Assembly: GCA_033807775.1 (NCBI GenBank)
Contig: CM066326.1
Location: 49,095,617-49,159,616 of the forward strand
Length of the DNA: 64,000 bases
Direction of reading: 5' to 3'
Source: Saussurea involucrata
Taxonomy: Eukaryota; Streptophyta; Magnoliopsida; Asterales; Asteraceae
Below, in pieces: positions 1-11,162 of the stretch. The notes under the pieces are model-generated. The model saw only the letters and a program-made list of their open reading frames with translations, was not told the DNA's origin and made no database searches. The position numbers and the translations under genes were made by a program. Positions within the stretch are counted from its first letter, which is position 1. Every line of letters starts with the position of its first letter.

Positions 1-142
1 CCCGCCGGATCCTCGGTCCCACCGAGTCTCTACGCCACCCGCATATAAAATCTCCGGCCCCGCCGGATCCTCGGTCCCACCGAGTCTCTACGCCACCCGC
101 GTATAAAATCTCCGGCCCCACCGGATCCTCGGTCCCACCGAG
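1..142. repeat. 58-bp tandem array of paired hairpins (3' LTR of A)
   Basis: Three units with a 58-bp period (the first cut by the window start). Each holds two short perfect palindromes with a CCC loop: TCCGGC-CCC-GCCGGA and CTCGGT-CCC-ACCGAG. They are separated by a spacer containing CGTATAAAATC. The matching array in the other LTR is at 4236-4475. Confidence 0.9.
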
Positions 143-1750
143 TTAACATGACGACAAAGTATCAACTAGACACCCCACTATCTAGTTCCACAACACAATC
201 ACATATAGCTACCACACACGTACTACAACAATGATAAAACAACCGTTATTAGATATAGTGAGAGAACTCACCTCGAATGCGCGCCTAACTTAACAACACA
301 ATTCAAGCTTCACAAATGCGGTCACTTCCCAGCACCTAAACGCATGTTAAAACGTGTCAATACGAGACCCGGATCCTACGACACGACACACGCTTAAACC
401 GTCACTAAAACTATTTTCTGCTCTCGCCAGACAGGTCTGTTCGGGACCTGTTTCGACCTCTTTAAACCCAGAAAAACCTTAATTAAATTACATGACCAGA
501 AAGTACTCTGAGTTAGGGTTCCATGGACATATTATACACCTACTAACGATTTTTCCACATTTAATTACGGATTTTATAAGATCAGCCCGCAGAACAGCGA
601 AAAACAGCACTTATCAGCATAAAACGACGATTTGGCCTAAGCTACGTTCCGAACTGGATTTTGCACAAAACACAGAAACGTTTATAGACTGAAAAAGGGA
701 ACTTTTTGCACCGAAATCACCCCAACCCGAGTTACGAGGAAAAGGTTACAGCTTACGCAAAACAGTGACCGAACTGCAGTTTCTTTTACATAAAATGACG
801 ATTCACTGAACTTACGACCACTTTTCCACCTAGCTAGAGGCCGAACCAGTTTTCCGCTAAAACACGGAAAACATGCCCGACCCCGAGCCTGAACCGTGGG
901 CGCCAGTTTCGGCTCAAACGGAGTTACGACAGAAAAGTTATGATCACACGAAAACTGGACAGCACACTTAGAATTTTCATAAAATCACGATTTATAAAAA
1001 CGGTTCAAGGCTTAAACAATTCGGGTTTTACGCTACGAGTGACACCCACTGCCACCGCACTCCACCCCCAGCCACCGCAGCGGCGGCGTGCGGCGGTGGT
1101 GGTCTCGCCGGAAAACGAAAAGGAAAAAGGAAAAGAAACGAGACGAACGAGAGAACGACTTACCTCAAGACGACGCCTCACCACCACGACCGATCTTCTC
1201 TCCCTCGATTCCTCCGACGGACAGCAGCAGCGGCGACCTCCGCTAACAGCAACCGCGGCGACAGGTGGGGGAGGGGTTTCCGGCCAACTCCTCTCTCTCT
1301 ACCTCTCGGTTTCTATCTCTCTCTCTCTACCTCTTCTTCTCGGCTCTTTTCTATCTCTCTCTCGTTTCTTTTCTCACAGCCGCACCCCAAGACACGAATA
1401 GGGTTATGGAATTGTTTTGGGTTTGCTTGGCTATCAAGGAAGGAAGAAAACGAGAATGGGATCCGGCCATGGGCCGAGACCCATGCAATAATTTCCAAAA
1501 ATTGCACTCTAGCCCCTCAACTACACCTATCTCACAATCTACACTAAAAAGACATGAATTCTAACATCTTGGTCCCTTTTGACACCAAACCACTAACCAA
1601 AACGATTAAAGGCAACAATTTAAAATGGTTTAAAGATTTATTACGCATTTGGTCAAACTTGCTAACCCCGTTAGTAAAGATTCGCTAAAAGAACGATATC
1701 AAAGCAATTAATTAAATTATATATAAACATACCGGGACACGGGCTTTACA
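1..1750 (-). mobile_element. 3' LTR of Ty3/Gypsy element A (cut by the window start)
   Basis: This segment is repeated almost base for base 4331 bp downstream, with no length difference over 1.75 kb, which is what two LTRs of one young insertion look like. On the minus strand it begins TGTAAAGCCCG at base 1750, directly after a purine-rich tract, so the element points leftwards and this is the 3' LTR. Its far end lies beyond base 1. The ORFs at 940-1401 and 1265-1564 are repeated in the other LTR only because the DNA is repeated. They lack domains and cover a pyrimidine-rich tract (about 1290-1380), so I do not call them genes. Confidence 0.88.
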
Positions 1751-1765
1751 ACTCTCCCCCACTTG
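1751..1765 (-). promoter_or_regulatory. Polypurine tract of element A
   Basis: Read on the minus strand this is CAAGTGGGGGAGAGT, immediately before the LTR start TGTAAAGCCCG. It is the expected plus-strand primer next to a 3' LTR and fixes the orientation of the element. Confidence 0.85.
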
Positions 1766-1767
1766 GA

Positions 1768-1860
1768 TTAGACTTCGCCCTCGAAGTCTCTGCCTACGAA
1801 TAGCTCCGGATAGTTCTCCCTCACCTCAACCTCAGGTTCCTAAGTCCACTTGAAACCCCT
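1768..1860 (-). pseudogene. C-terminal tail of Gypsy Pol (integrase end) in element A
   Basis: On the minus strand the bases before the polypurine tract translate to EPEVEVRENYPELF, then VGRDFEGEV and a stop at 1768-1770. This matches the usual end of chromovirus-type integrases, where a W/E/REEDM motif is followed by YPxLF and an acidic tail ahead of the polypurine tract. One codon upstream, the expected Trp of the ATWE motif is TAG. Further upstream (to about 1910) the frame breaks down in several stops. It is a short relic showing that A descends from a coding Gypsy element. Confidence 0.7.
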
Positions 1861-2154
1861 ACTAAACTTCTCGAATACTATTCTTACTAACGTACTCTTT
1901 CTACGACACTGGGATTATGATCGGCAGAACACCCCGACAATTGAAATCATTCCTAGCCAAGCGACTACGGTTGTCCCCCAACCTTAGATATTCCATACAT
2001 CCTGAGTCAAATCTCAAGCTCTAACCACTCTAAAGCTGCTCACCAGTATACTCCACAGGATACTCGATTACGATCCCTCCTATCATTAATTGACGATTAA
2101 CTTCTACGAATTCTAATAGACTCCAAAGATTTTCAATAACTTATATTAACAAAA

Positions 2155-2388
2155 CATCGACCCCCTGCCGAACATCGGTCCAACCGATTACAATAACAAA
2201 CATCGGCCACCCGCCGAACATCGGTCCAACCGATTACAATAACAAACATCGGCCACCCGCCGAACATCGGTCCAACCGATTACAATAACAAACATCGGCC
2301 ACCCGCCGATCATCGGTCCAACCGATTACAATAACAAACATCGGCCACCCGCCGAACATCGGTCCAACCGATTACAATAACTCACATC
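2155..2388. repeat. 46-bp tandem array of hairpins inside element A
   Basis: Five units with a 46-bp period. Each contains ATCGGT-CCA-ACCGAT, a perfect 6-bp stem with a 3-nt loop, preceded by CGGC-CACCC-GCCG and joined by TACAATAACAAA. The layout mirrors the 58-bp LTR array, with different stem bases that still pair. Confidence 0.88.
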
Positions 2389-4235
2389 AGCGTGGTATTA
2401 TCCTAGACACTAACACAAATATATATCCCCCACAAACAAATCAACTAACACACACGTAGGTCATTCCACCATAACCATCCATCACAAGTGATCATTTCAG
2501 GGTTACTACTACCGTCACCATGATTATCTTAAAATCGGCTACAACTCTCCGATTATACTAAAGGTGTTTGGCCTCAAGCCCAAAAGTCGACACCTAAATA
2601 TACCACCTACCTCAAAATGGTTGATGCGCATTTATTCTCTTAATAACAAGGGCATCAATCCCTTAACCGATACTATTCGGCCTACAGTACTAACGCGCGT
2701 GGAATATCTACCTTCCACCGTCGACGTATCATCCACACTTGCTCTACGAAGCCAAGTCACACCGTATCGAGGATACACCTTGACGTCTACCTCCCAGGTA
2801 ACGCCTCACGACTATATCCTCCTAGTACTTACTGGAAAGTCTAGGTTAAAACACATGAATACCGGGGTCCCACCCCGATATACCCAACCGACCATTACCA
2901 ACGACTGACTAACGTGTCTAAGGATCCAAAGCAAACAGCCTACCAACAACATGCCTATTCCGGATTGACTCACTCACCCAAACATGTAAACACTCAACGT
3001 GCAAAGAATGCCAAACGGTGCGACAAAGACAACTCATCAACTAGACTCCACATCGAGCCATTAAAACCGGGCAATTGGCCCATGACTAACTCCAAGTCAA
3101 AACCGAGCAAAATGCTCCACGCTTGCTTGACCCATAGGTCGGAAAATGCGTTTAAACAAAGTCTAAGCAAGCAATACTCTGAAATCAAACTTAGTCCCAG
3201 ACTCAACACGGGTTAAACAAAAGAGTTTTCCAAAAGGACTCACACCCTAAAAAATCTCGAAATGACACATGACACTTAAAAGCACATTTCCCCAAATGGT
3301 TTACAAAATCATTTACGAAATATTTGCAACATCAGGATTTTCATCTCAAAAGATCGTATGTAATAAAACTACTATTACCTGATCGATAGTTACGCAAAAC
3401 TGGACACGCTCGTCCCACATAGGAAATTCATGTTGAAAATCGTTCCATTGCAGTTCAGTTTACTCACACACAAGCAAGCGTAATAAATAATTTCTTTAAA
3501 ATGAACCGCCTCGATTCCAGTATGGATTGACTCATGACATGCACTTAAAGTAACCGCTTGACCTTAAACAGGGTGCGACAAGGTGTGCACCTAATTCAAA
3601 ATAAGTTTCACGACATTTGATTAAAGAAAATTCTTCTTTTTAATCATAAAAAATGACGTGGCACAGGGTTCGCCACGAATTTTCGCGCGTCAGCTAATCA
3701 CACAAAACGATGACACGGTTTACAAATATATTTTTGTTAAAACACAACTGTCTCGTGTAAGTTTCAAACTTGAAGACAGAAACCAGTCCGCTTCTATTAA
3801 TTGGAAATATCGACTAAAACCTCATTTCATTTTTAAGACAGAAACCAGTCCCAAAATTTCAAGCAAATTTAAATTTTTAAGATAGACATTTCATTCATAA
3901 CAAACCATTAAATGATCCCAACGATTCGTTTGCAACTCATAATTAAAATCTTTATAATAAAAAAAACCAGCGGAATAAACGTTTAATTATTAAAATCATA
4001 AAAACAACCAGCTCTTCTCGCGCGCCAGTGTGTACTCGACACGCCTTGGAGCCGCTCGGAGCTGAAACCACAGTTTATTGGGAAAGGGTAAGCACGAAGC
4101 TTAGTGAATTCAAACACCATAAATAATACAGTTATTCCACACTACCCCTACAACAGATAGTGACACATAAACGATCATACAGGTCTACGAACAAATCATA
4201 AACATGTACATCCACAACCACCCACCTAAAAGGCA

Positions 4236-4475
4236 CAAGTCGGTCCCACCGACCACATGATAACATCTTCGGCCCCGCCGAATCCCCGGTCCCACCGAGT
4301 CTCTATGCTACCCGCGTATAAAATCTCCGGCCCCGCCGGATCCTCGGTCCCACCGAGTCTCTACGCCACCCGCGTATAAAATCTCCGGCCCCGCCGGATC
4401 CTCGGTCCCACCGAGTCTCTACGCCACCCGCGTATAAAATCTCCGGCCCCGCCGGATCCTCGGTCCCACCGAGTT
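4236..4475. repeat. 58-bp tandem array of paired hairpins (5' LTR of A)
   Basis: Four 58-bp units, with GCCCCGCCG cores at about 4273, 4331, 4389 and 4447, plus an isolated hairpin GTCGGT-CCC-ACCGAC near 4236. The first unit carries TTCGGC-CCC-GCCGAA where the others have TCCGGC-CCC-GCCGGA, so both arms changed together. Confidence 0.9.
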
Positions 4476-6081
4476 AACATGACGACAAAGTATCAACTAG
4501 ACACCCCACTATCTAGTTCCACAACACAATCACATAAAGCTACCACACACGTACTACAGCAATGATAAAACAACCGTTATTAGATATAGTGAGAGAACTC
4601 ACCTCGAATGCACGCCTAACTTAACAACACAATTCAAGCTTCACAAATGCGGTCACTTCCCAGCACCTAAACGCATGTTAAAACGTGTCAATACGAGACC
4701 CGGATCCTACGACACGACACACGCTTAAACCGTCACTAAAACTATTTTCTGCTCTCGCCAAACAGGTCTGTTCGGGACCTGTTTCGACCTCTTTAAACCC
4801 AGAAAAACCTTAATTAAATTACATGACCAGAAAGTACTCTGAGTTAGGGTTCCAAGGACATATTATACACCTACTAACGATTTTTCCACATTTAATTACG
4901 GATTTTATAAGATCAGCCCGCAGAACAGCGAAAAACAGCACTTATCAGCATAAAACGACGATTTGGCCTAAGCTACGTTCCGAACTGGATTTTGCACAAA
5001 ACACAGAAAAGTTTATAGACTGAAAAATGGAACTTTTGGCACCGAAATCACCCCAACCCGAGTTACGAGGAAAAGGTTACAGCTTACGCAAAACAGTGAC
5101 CGAACTGCAGTTTCTTTTACATAAAATGACGATTCACTGAACTTACGACCACTTTTCCACCTAGCTAGAGGCCGAACCAGTTTTCCGCTAAAACACGGAA
5201 AACATGCCCGACCCCGAGCCTGAACCGTGGGCGCCAGTTTTGGCTCAAACGGAGTTACGACGGAAAAGTTATGATCACACGAAAACTGGACAGCACACTT
5301 AGAATTTTCATAAAATCACGATTTATAAAAACGGTTCAAGGCTTAAACAATTCGGGTTTTACGCTACGAGTGACACCCACTGCCACCGCACTCCACCCCC
5401 AGCCACCGCAGCGGCGGCGTGCGGTGGTGGTGGTCTCGCCGGAAAACGAAAAGGAAAAAGGAAAAGAAACGAGACGAACGAGAGAACGACTTACCTCAAG
5501 ACGACGCCTCACCACCACGACCGATCTTCTCTCCCTCGATTCCTCCGACGGACAGCAGCAGCGGCGACCTCCGCTAACAGCAACCGCGGCGACAGGTGGG
5601 GGAGGGGTTTCCGGCCAACTCCTCTCTCTCTACCTCTCGGTTTCTATCTCTCTCTCTCTACCTCTTCTTCTCGGCTCTTCTCTATCTCTCTCTCGTTTCT
5701 TTTCTCACAGCCGCACCCCAAGACACGAATAGGGTTATGGAATTGTTTTGGGTTTGCTTGGCTATCAAGGAAGGAAGAAAACGAGAATGGGATCCGGCCA
5801 TGGGCCGAGACCCATGCAATAATTTCCAAAAATTGCACTCTAGCCCCTCAACTACACCTATCTCACAATCTACACTAAAAAGACATGAATTCTAACATCT
5901 TGGTCCCTTTTGACACCAAACCACTAACCAAAACGATTAAAGGCAACAATTTAAAATGGTTTAAAGATTTATTACGCATTTGGTCAAACTTGCTAACCCC
6001 GTTAGTAAAGATTCGCTAAAAGAACGATATCAAAGCAATTAATTAAATTATATATAAACATACCGGGACACGGGCTTTACA
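4236..6081 (-). mobile_element. 5' LTR of Ty3/Gypsy element A
   Basis: Bases 4332-6081 repeat 1-1750 at a constant offset of 4331. Differences are scattered single bases. The outer end reads TGTAAAGCCCG on the minus strand, starting at 6081, and there the match stops, so 6081/6082 is the insertion junction into element B. The inner end is not resolved. Near 4080-4110 the minus strand reads GAATTCACTAAGCTTCGTGC, like the GAATTCACTAGACC block late in the LTR of element D, so the LTR probably extends somewhat below 4236. An AT-rich stretch near 6040-6060 is the only promoter-like sequence seen. Confidence 0.85.
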
Positions 6082-6861
6082 TATAAACTTTAACATTTGG
6101 AGGCATAACTTAGCGTTTGAAATACTGAATTATACACAACGCCAAATTCTACACTTTCGCAATATCTTTCCAAAATTCTAACATGCACCTTTAATTTAAA
6201 AATTGCTGACAATTGTAAATGCTAGATCATTCATTCCAAATAAAACTACTAACCACTTTCGTTCTCATAAAATAAATTTTATTACCACCTTGAACAATCT
6301 TTCAAATCCAAACACATATGATAACAGATTATCACCTTTTTTTTTACTAATGACTTTTCCTTATTAATCATTCCCAATAACACTCTTCACTTTCTAGTTT
6401 CGATTATCCTTGATTTCTCACTTAAATCTATCCCAAGCAATATCATAATGAATAAACATATTAATTTCGATATCATCCAAAATATTTGTTACACTCTTAC
6501 TTAAATTAAAACCAACCTCTTTTCACCCCAAATACTTCCAAACTTACATTCTTACTAAGCCTAATTACAAATAATTCATATATCCTCAATATAACATTTG
6601 TTAACAAATGAAAACTTTAAATCAATCACCCAACAATCTCTTCTTTCATCATAACTACTTATTCCAATATATACCGAATTACCGAGAATCACTTATCATT
6701 ACCTAATCGAAAGATTTAACAAAATCAAGTTCAACACTATCCTATACTTACTACTACCTCAAATTCCAATAAGATTATCAAAAATAACTTAATAGGCACT
6801 CCACTCCTATCTATATTACTAACACAATTATCAAATTCCTTTCTAATGCAAATAAGCAACA

Positions 6862-6924
6862 AAAGATTGAAAACACAATTAATCGGATTGCACCGAAGTC
6901 AAATAGCACTTTAGCACGTGTAGA
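6862..6924 (-). pseudogene. Retropepsin (protease) relic of element B
   Basis: The minus strand encodes STRAKVLFDFGAIRLIVF, which lines up with the protease active-site segment of element C (STFAKVLFDSSANRSFV). The canonical DSGA has become DFGA, so it could not be an active aspartic protease. The reading frame around it (6811-7050) is otherwise meaningless. The match places this point of B well inside pol and shows that most of gag was deleted. Confidence 0.65.
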
Positions 6925-7060
6925 GTTTATATAAATATACCTGTCTCCGTCTCTATCCATATGTCGAGACCGACTTGCCACTCTGTAGGTTTCAACAAGG
7001 TTAATATACACATAAGCACATACCCCATATAATAAGGTATTCCAGTCCAAATATGTAACT

Positions 7061-7102
7061 GTAAGTTCACAATTACACAGGCCAGGTGTAACTCGAATTT
7101 AC
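7061..7102 (-). ncRNA. Conserved leader stem-loop, copy in element B
   Basis: In the sense of the element: outer stem GTAAATTC with GAACTTAC (7 of 8 pairs), inner stem TTACAC with GTGTAA, apical loop CTGGCCT. It lies about 130 nt after the primer site. The same fold occurs in C, D and G. Confidence 0.65.
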
Positions 7103-7229
7103 CTTACATAATGCTCCTTCTACCTTGTTATACTTAATATTCCAAGGTTCTAAAATAATAGGGACATCCTACTTCACATGCAGTTTATGTCTAGGTACAG
7201 ATACTAATACCTAAATCTCTTAAACTAGG

Positions 7230-7241
7230 GCTCTGATACCA
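7230..7241 (-). promoter_or_regulatory. Primer-binding site of element B (tRNA-iMet)
   Basis: The minus strand reads TGGTATCAGAGC, the usual complement of the 3' end of plant initiator tRNA-Met, two bases after the LTR end GTTACA. Confidence 0.88.
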
Positions 7242-7243
7242 TT

Positions 7244-8835
7244 TGTAACGACCCGGTTTCCCAAACATGCTTCAAATAACATATATTACATACCATTGGT
7301 ACATTCATAAAAGAAAATACATAATACGTCATGTACAGTCCCAAAGTCTCGAAACCATGAAACATAAATAGTTCCTAATCTTTGTCAATTACCAAAATCA
7401 TCCTACATCTTATCCTTTCCTTTGCTGCTAAAAGATCCTCAACCTGGAATACATGTTTTTAAAACAAAAATGAGGGGTAGACCTAAGGGTCTAGTGAGAA
7501 AATCCCTGACATTTGGAAATCTTTAACAATTCATTTATATAAAATACTCTTTATATAAATACACATATATCACACGTAAATTAATACCAGTCAAGATTGG
7601 TGCCTCATACCTGTCTCATCCCACCTTATCCCTCCACCAATGGCCAAATTTATTGGTTGCGAGCCAATTTAACACACCGGTCCAAAGCCCGGCCACGTAT
7701 TATATTCTCATATAATACTCACGTAATTATAATATCTCGGTATATTATAATCACCCACGTATGACATATTCATACAATTTATCAAACATTTGTTATCCAC
7801 ATATTGTATTCCAGTAAAAATACTTTTAAAGTAAAACTCACCTGATATGATTATCACAAAAGCTTTTCCAAGATAATTATCACGTATGACCACCCTTCAC
7901 AGAATCTGAAATCACACAAAATACCAAATATCTCTTTTTAAAACTAAACTTATGAAATCCTCGACTCAAGTCGCAATCTACTAAAAAGTAAATTAGAATC
8001 GCAATGCACAGTGCCAAGTCGCAATCATCTACTGTGACTTCACCCCGAAATCGCAACCCACTATTGCGACTTCAATCCTAAGTCGCAATCCACTACTGCG
8101 ATCCCAAACCCAAATCGCAATCAACTACTGCGATTCCAAGCCAAGTCGCAAACGACCATTGCGACTTCAAGACCAAGTCGCAACCAACCATTGCGACTTC
8201 GATGAATATCGCAATCATCCATTGCGACTTCGTTGAATGTCTCAGTTCACTGTTCATCCTAAAAACCCAGAAATCGTACTTTTAAGCTATGCATTGCTGT
8301 AAAGGTGCATATATGTTTTACACTACCCTTAGAACATTATCCTCAACCCAAAACTGACATATCTTACCAAAAATACCAAAACCCACTTACATACCTATTT
8401 AACAACTTATGAACATAAAGAAAATGGATTGTGTAGGATGTTTACCTTTGATTCTCCAGTTGATTTTTGAAATTTCTAGCAGTACTAAAACAACTTTAGA
8501 TCTTCTTTTTAACTTTCTCTCAACTTTCTCTCTTCTCTTCTCTTTCGTCCAAAAACGCACACACACCACACACACTTTTCTCCTTTCTTTCTTTTCATGA
8601 TAATATCTAACTTAAATCCTAAGTCTTCAGATTTGAGATGACAATTCATCAAAAGATGACATGTGTACTAAAATTTCACTAAACACCCTATACTTACCCT
8701 AAATGGCAAGATTTACCCCTTAACTTCCAAACAATAATTAAAACCTATCTCAAACTTTTAATCTTAAATAATACTAAAATAAAGATGTATAAAATAAATA
8801 AATAAAATATATAAATAAAATACCTGGTTATTACA
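7244..8835 (-). mobile_element. 5' LTR of Gypsy element B
   Basis: The LTR runs from TGTAATAACCAGG (minus strand, from 8835) to CGGGTCGTTACA (7244), 1592 bp with TG...CA ends, followed by a primer site. It interrupts the pol frame of element C right after a FPDDL motif. Only this LTR lies in the window, because the 3' half is to the left of base 1. It contains the 9-bp-stem hairpin array at 7960-8235 and a CT-rich block near 8510-8600. Confidence 0.82.
7960..8235. repeat. Tandem array of AAGTCGCAA/TTGCGACTT hairpins in LTR B
   Basis: Seven to eight units of about 35 bp. The clearest are AAGTCGCAA-N7-TTGCGACTT (near 8182) and AAATCGCAA-N7-TTGCGACTT (near 8050). In others both arms have changed, for example AAATCGCA with TGCGATT. 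The spacers are C/A-rich. Confidence 0.85.
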
Positions 8836-9400
8836 TCAAATCATCCGGAAACACTTTCGGGTACTCATTTACTATAGGCACCTCCTCTACTCCCTTCTTT
8901 TCTTTCTTAGCATCTAGCAAATAAGCTAAATACCCCAGACATCCCTTCCCCAGACATCGCCTCGCTTTCAACATAGAAATCATACATGACTTCCTATCTC
9001 GACGATCCCCATAAATAACTGCTTCCTTTTTATCAGGCAAGGCTATACGAATCAACTTCTTATTACACACTATGCTAGCGTCGTTCTCCGCTAACCAATC
9101 CATTCCTAGAACCATGTCGGACTCCCCCATTCCCATAGGGTACAAACGCAAAGGAAACGAGTGGCCGTCTACGTCTATGCTACACCCCTCATAGACCTCT
9201 TTCACCCAAACTCGACTATCATCCGCCACTTCTACCTCAAACCCAAAGTTCAACCTCTTGGGTTTCACTTGCAATTTTCGAATAAAATTAGGCGACACAA
9301 ACGAACGATTGGCGCTCGAATCAAACAATACTTTAGCAAAAGTCGAGTCAATAGGGAAAGTACCTGTCACCACATCAGGCGTGTCACCGCCTCTTCCGCT
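8831..9400 (-). pseudogene. Protease and start of RT, Gypsy element C (interrupted)
   Basis: This frame continues from gag after a 1-nt slip near 9390. It reads DTPDVVTGTFP, then a retropepsin domain with VLFDSSANRSFVS as the active-site loop. The family has DSGA, and here Gly is replaced by Ser, so activity is doubtful. Conserved features follow: the hydrophobic flap region and GMGESDMVLGMDWL. The linker ends in YPKVFPDDL, the well-known start of Gypsy RT. After that motif the LTR of element B begins (8835), so RT, RNase H and integrase are displaced beyond the window. Insertion, frame slip and changed active site all make it a pseudogene. Confidence 0.85.
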
Positions 9401-10878
9401 GACATATGGAAAGCCCTCGCCTTCACGCGAGTCGGCTCCCCATTTCTATCTCCGTCTATTCCTTCACTATTTCCGTCGTAACTCCCAGCATATCCCTTCC
9501 TTAACTGCGAACGTTCCGTCTTGACATGGTCTGGCGAACCACACTGATAACATGACCTTGAACTGCGGCAATCTCGAGCCATGTGCCCTGTTTTCCCGCA
9601 CTTATAACATCTGTCCTTATCTGCCAAACACTCTTCCTTATGCATTCGGTTACACTTGCCACACGGTCTCTCTCCTGATCTGAACCCTACCTGCAGCTCG
9701 GGTTTAGGCGCACTCGGCCTCTTAACGTCGCGATTCGGCCCTTCCCATTTCCGCTTGTCTCCCACTCTCTCTGTCATCTGTCTAATATTTTCTTTTTCTG
9801 TGAGCTCTGCAGTATCTACCGCAGCCTGAAAAGTAATCGGACCTTTCACTTGTACTAGCTCCCTTACACTGCTCTTTAACCCCCAAATGAATCTCTCTAT
9901 GCGCCTATCCTCAGTAGGTACATACAGTTCGGCAAACCGAGTTTTCTCAATGAACTTCGATGTGTACTCTTGGACTAACATCGTCCATTGCTCTAACCCC
10001 AGAAATTCTTCCTCAAGCTTCTTAACTGCCGCTATCGGGCAAAACTGTGCCTTAAACCTCTTAGTGAATAACTCCCATCAAGTTGTCTTCGCAATCTCAG
10101 AACCCTTACCTCCCGTCTCGACATCCCACCAGAAGATGGCATATGCGTTCAGCATAGACATTGCAAACAATACTTTGTCTTCTTCGGCGCACTTGCTTGT
10201 GTCAAAAGCTAGCTCCATCTCTCGTATCCATCTCAGGGCTAAGACCGGATTACGCTCTCCGCTGAAAGTCGGAGGCTTGCACGATGCAAACATCTTAAAG
10301 GTACATCCATTCGATGCCTTCGATTCATTAGCCACAACTGGAGTTGTTAGAGAATGATTCCTCACTACAGTCGGAGGTAGGCTAGACGCCTCAGTCCTCG
10401 TCTCGTTCCCACTCTTAGTTCGCCCTTCTGATGTAGTCTTGATCTGATTTTCCAACAATGCCTGGAGAGTATCTTGCAGTTTGCCTATCTCAGCCGTAAA
10501 CCTCTCCTCAGTAACAAAAGCTTGATTCTGGTTTCTCCTCGGGCCATCTGGCTGACTTCCTCCGCCTACTGAAGCGGTACTTTCTTGGTGCAAAGGTTCA
10601 CGCACTTTAGGCGCTCCCGCGCTCTTAGCTCGACGGGTGGTTGGCATCTTTTTCTTCCCTCTGTGGGTTGCCACACCAGTCCCAACTGCCTGAGAGGCAG
10701 CTCGCAATGGTGGTCTACCTCGTCCTCTTCCTCGGCATCCGCCCCTTCTGCGGGTGGCCGCTCGTCTCGGAGGATTCACCGGTTCCTCCTCAAAGATCTC
10801 CTCCACTCGAATCTCTCCCACAACTAGAGTTGTACCCACCACGGGCACAGATCTACTCCTCAGGCTTCTTTCAAACAT
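9367..10878 (-). pseudogene. gag: Gag of Gypsy element C, one nonsense codon
   Basis: Gag is the capsid and nucleocapsid protein that packages the element's RNA in cytoplasmic particles. From ATG at 10878 it has a basic Arg/Gly/Pro-rich N-terminus, a short helical stretch (FTAEIGKLQDTLQALLENQ), then the capsid core (PPTFSGERNPVLALRWIREME through FWWDVE, and YTSKFIEKTRFAELYVPTED). Cys-rich knuckles follow: CGKCNRMHKEEC, CYKCGKTGHMARDC and CYQCGSPDH. The frame is open except for a TGA at 10078-10080 between KTT and WELFTKRF, so a single substitution broke it. It ends at 9367, with the protease in another frame. Its start lies about 90 nt after the leader stem-loop. Confidence 0.9.
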
Positions 10879-10964
10879 TCTTGATTACTGAAAATACAAC
10901 CAAATGAATAACTTAAGTCTACTGCTCAAGAATAATAAGGCAACTCAAGCACATACATGTACCT

Positions 10965-11007
10965 GTAAATTCGCAATTACACTGGCCAGGTGTAATCCCG
11001 AATCTAC
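10965..11007 (-). ncRNA. Conserved leader stem-loop, copy in element C
   Basis: Sense strand: outer stem GTAGATTCG with CGAATTTAC (one G-U pair), inner stem ATTACAC with GTGTAAT (7 perfect pairs), apical loop CTGGCCA. It lies between the primer site and the gag start. This is the best-paired of the four copies in the window. Confidence 0.72.
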
Positions 11008-11148
11008 CTTACATTACTGTCCTTTCTACCCTATTAGTCTCATCCCTATTATAGTGTCCTCCTAGCGCATTCCTGATTCTCAGTTGTGACTTCTACTTCC
11101 ACAGTTTAAGTCTAGGCCCGTTCGGCCACCTAAATCCCTTAAACTATG

Positions 11149-11160
11149 GCTCTGATACCA
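11149..11160 (-). promoter_or_regulatory. Primer-binding site of element C (tRNA-iMet)
   Basis: TGGTATCAGAGC on the minus strand, two bases after the LTR end GGGTTGTTACA. The following bases (CATAGTTTAAGGGATTTAGG) are shared with D and largely with G. Confidence 0.9.
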
Positions 11161-11162
11161 AT

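Larger units (their letters stand above)
1751..4235 (-). mobile_element. Internal region of element A, non-coding apart from a pol tail
   Basis: About 2.5 kb lies between the LTR copies, far too little for gag-pol. I find no Gag, protease, RT or integrase core on either strand. The right part (about 3400-4235) may still belong to the 5' LTR: no tRNA-Met primer site was found, so the inner LTR boundary is unresolved. A GTACACA/CTGGCGC junction near 4029 is one weak candidate. The 16-bp word AAGACAGAAACCAGTC occurs twice, near 3773 and 3835. The ORFs at 2564-2908, 2914-3216 and 3658-3885 resemble nothing I know. The element is probably a deletion derivative moved by proteins of a relative. Confidence 0.65.
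6082..7229 (-). mobile_element. Internal region of Gypsy element B (5' part, degenerate)
   Basis: This follows the primer site of element B on the minus strand and is cut at 6081 by the insertion of A. It starts with the leader shared with C, D and G (about 7040-7229), then jumps to a protease relic with no gag between. The rest (6082-6860) is AT-rich and decayed, with no readable ORF. Confidence 0.7.

Noticed and set aside
940..1564. ORFs of 99-153 codons in the LTR of A, repeated at 5271-5895
   Set aside because: They repeat only because the LTR is duplicated; composition is low complexity (Arg/Thr, Leu/Ser) and no family matches.
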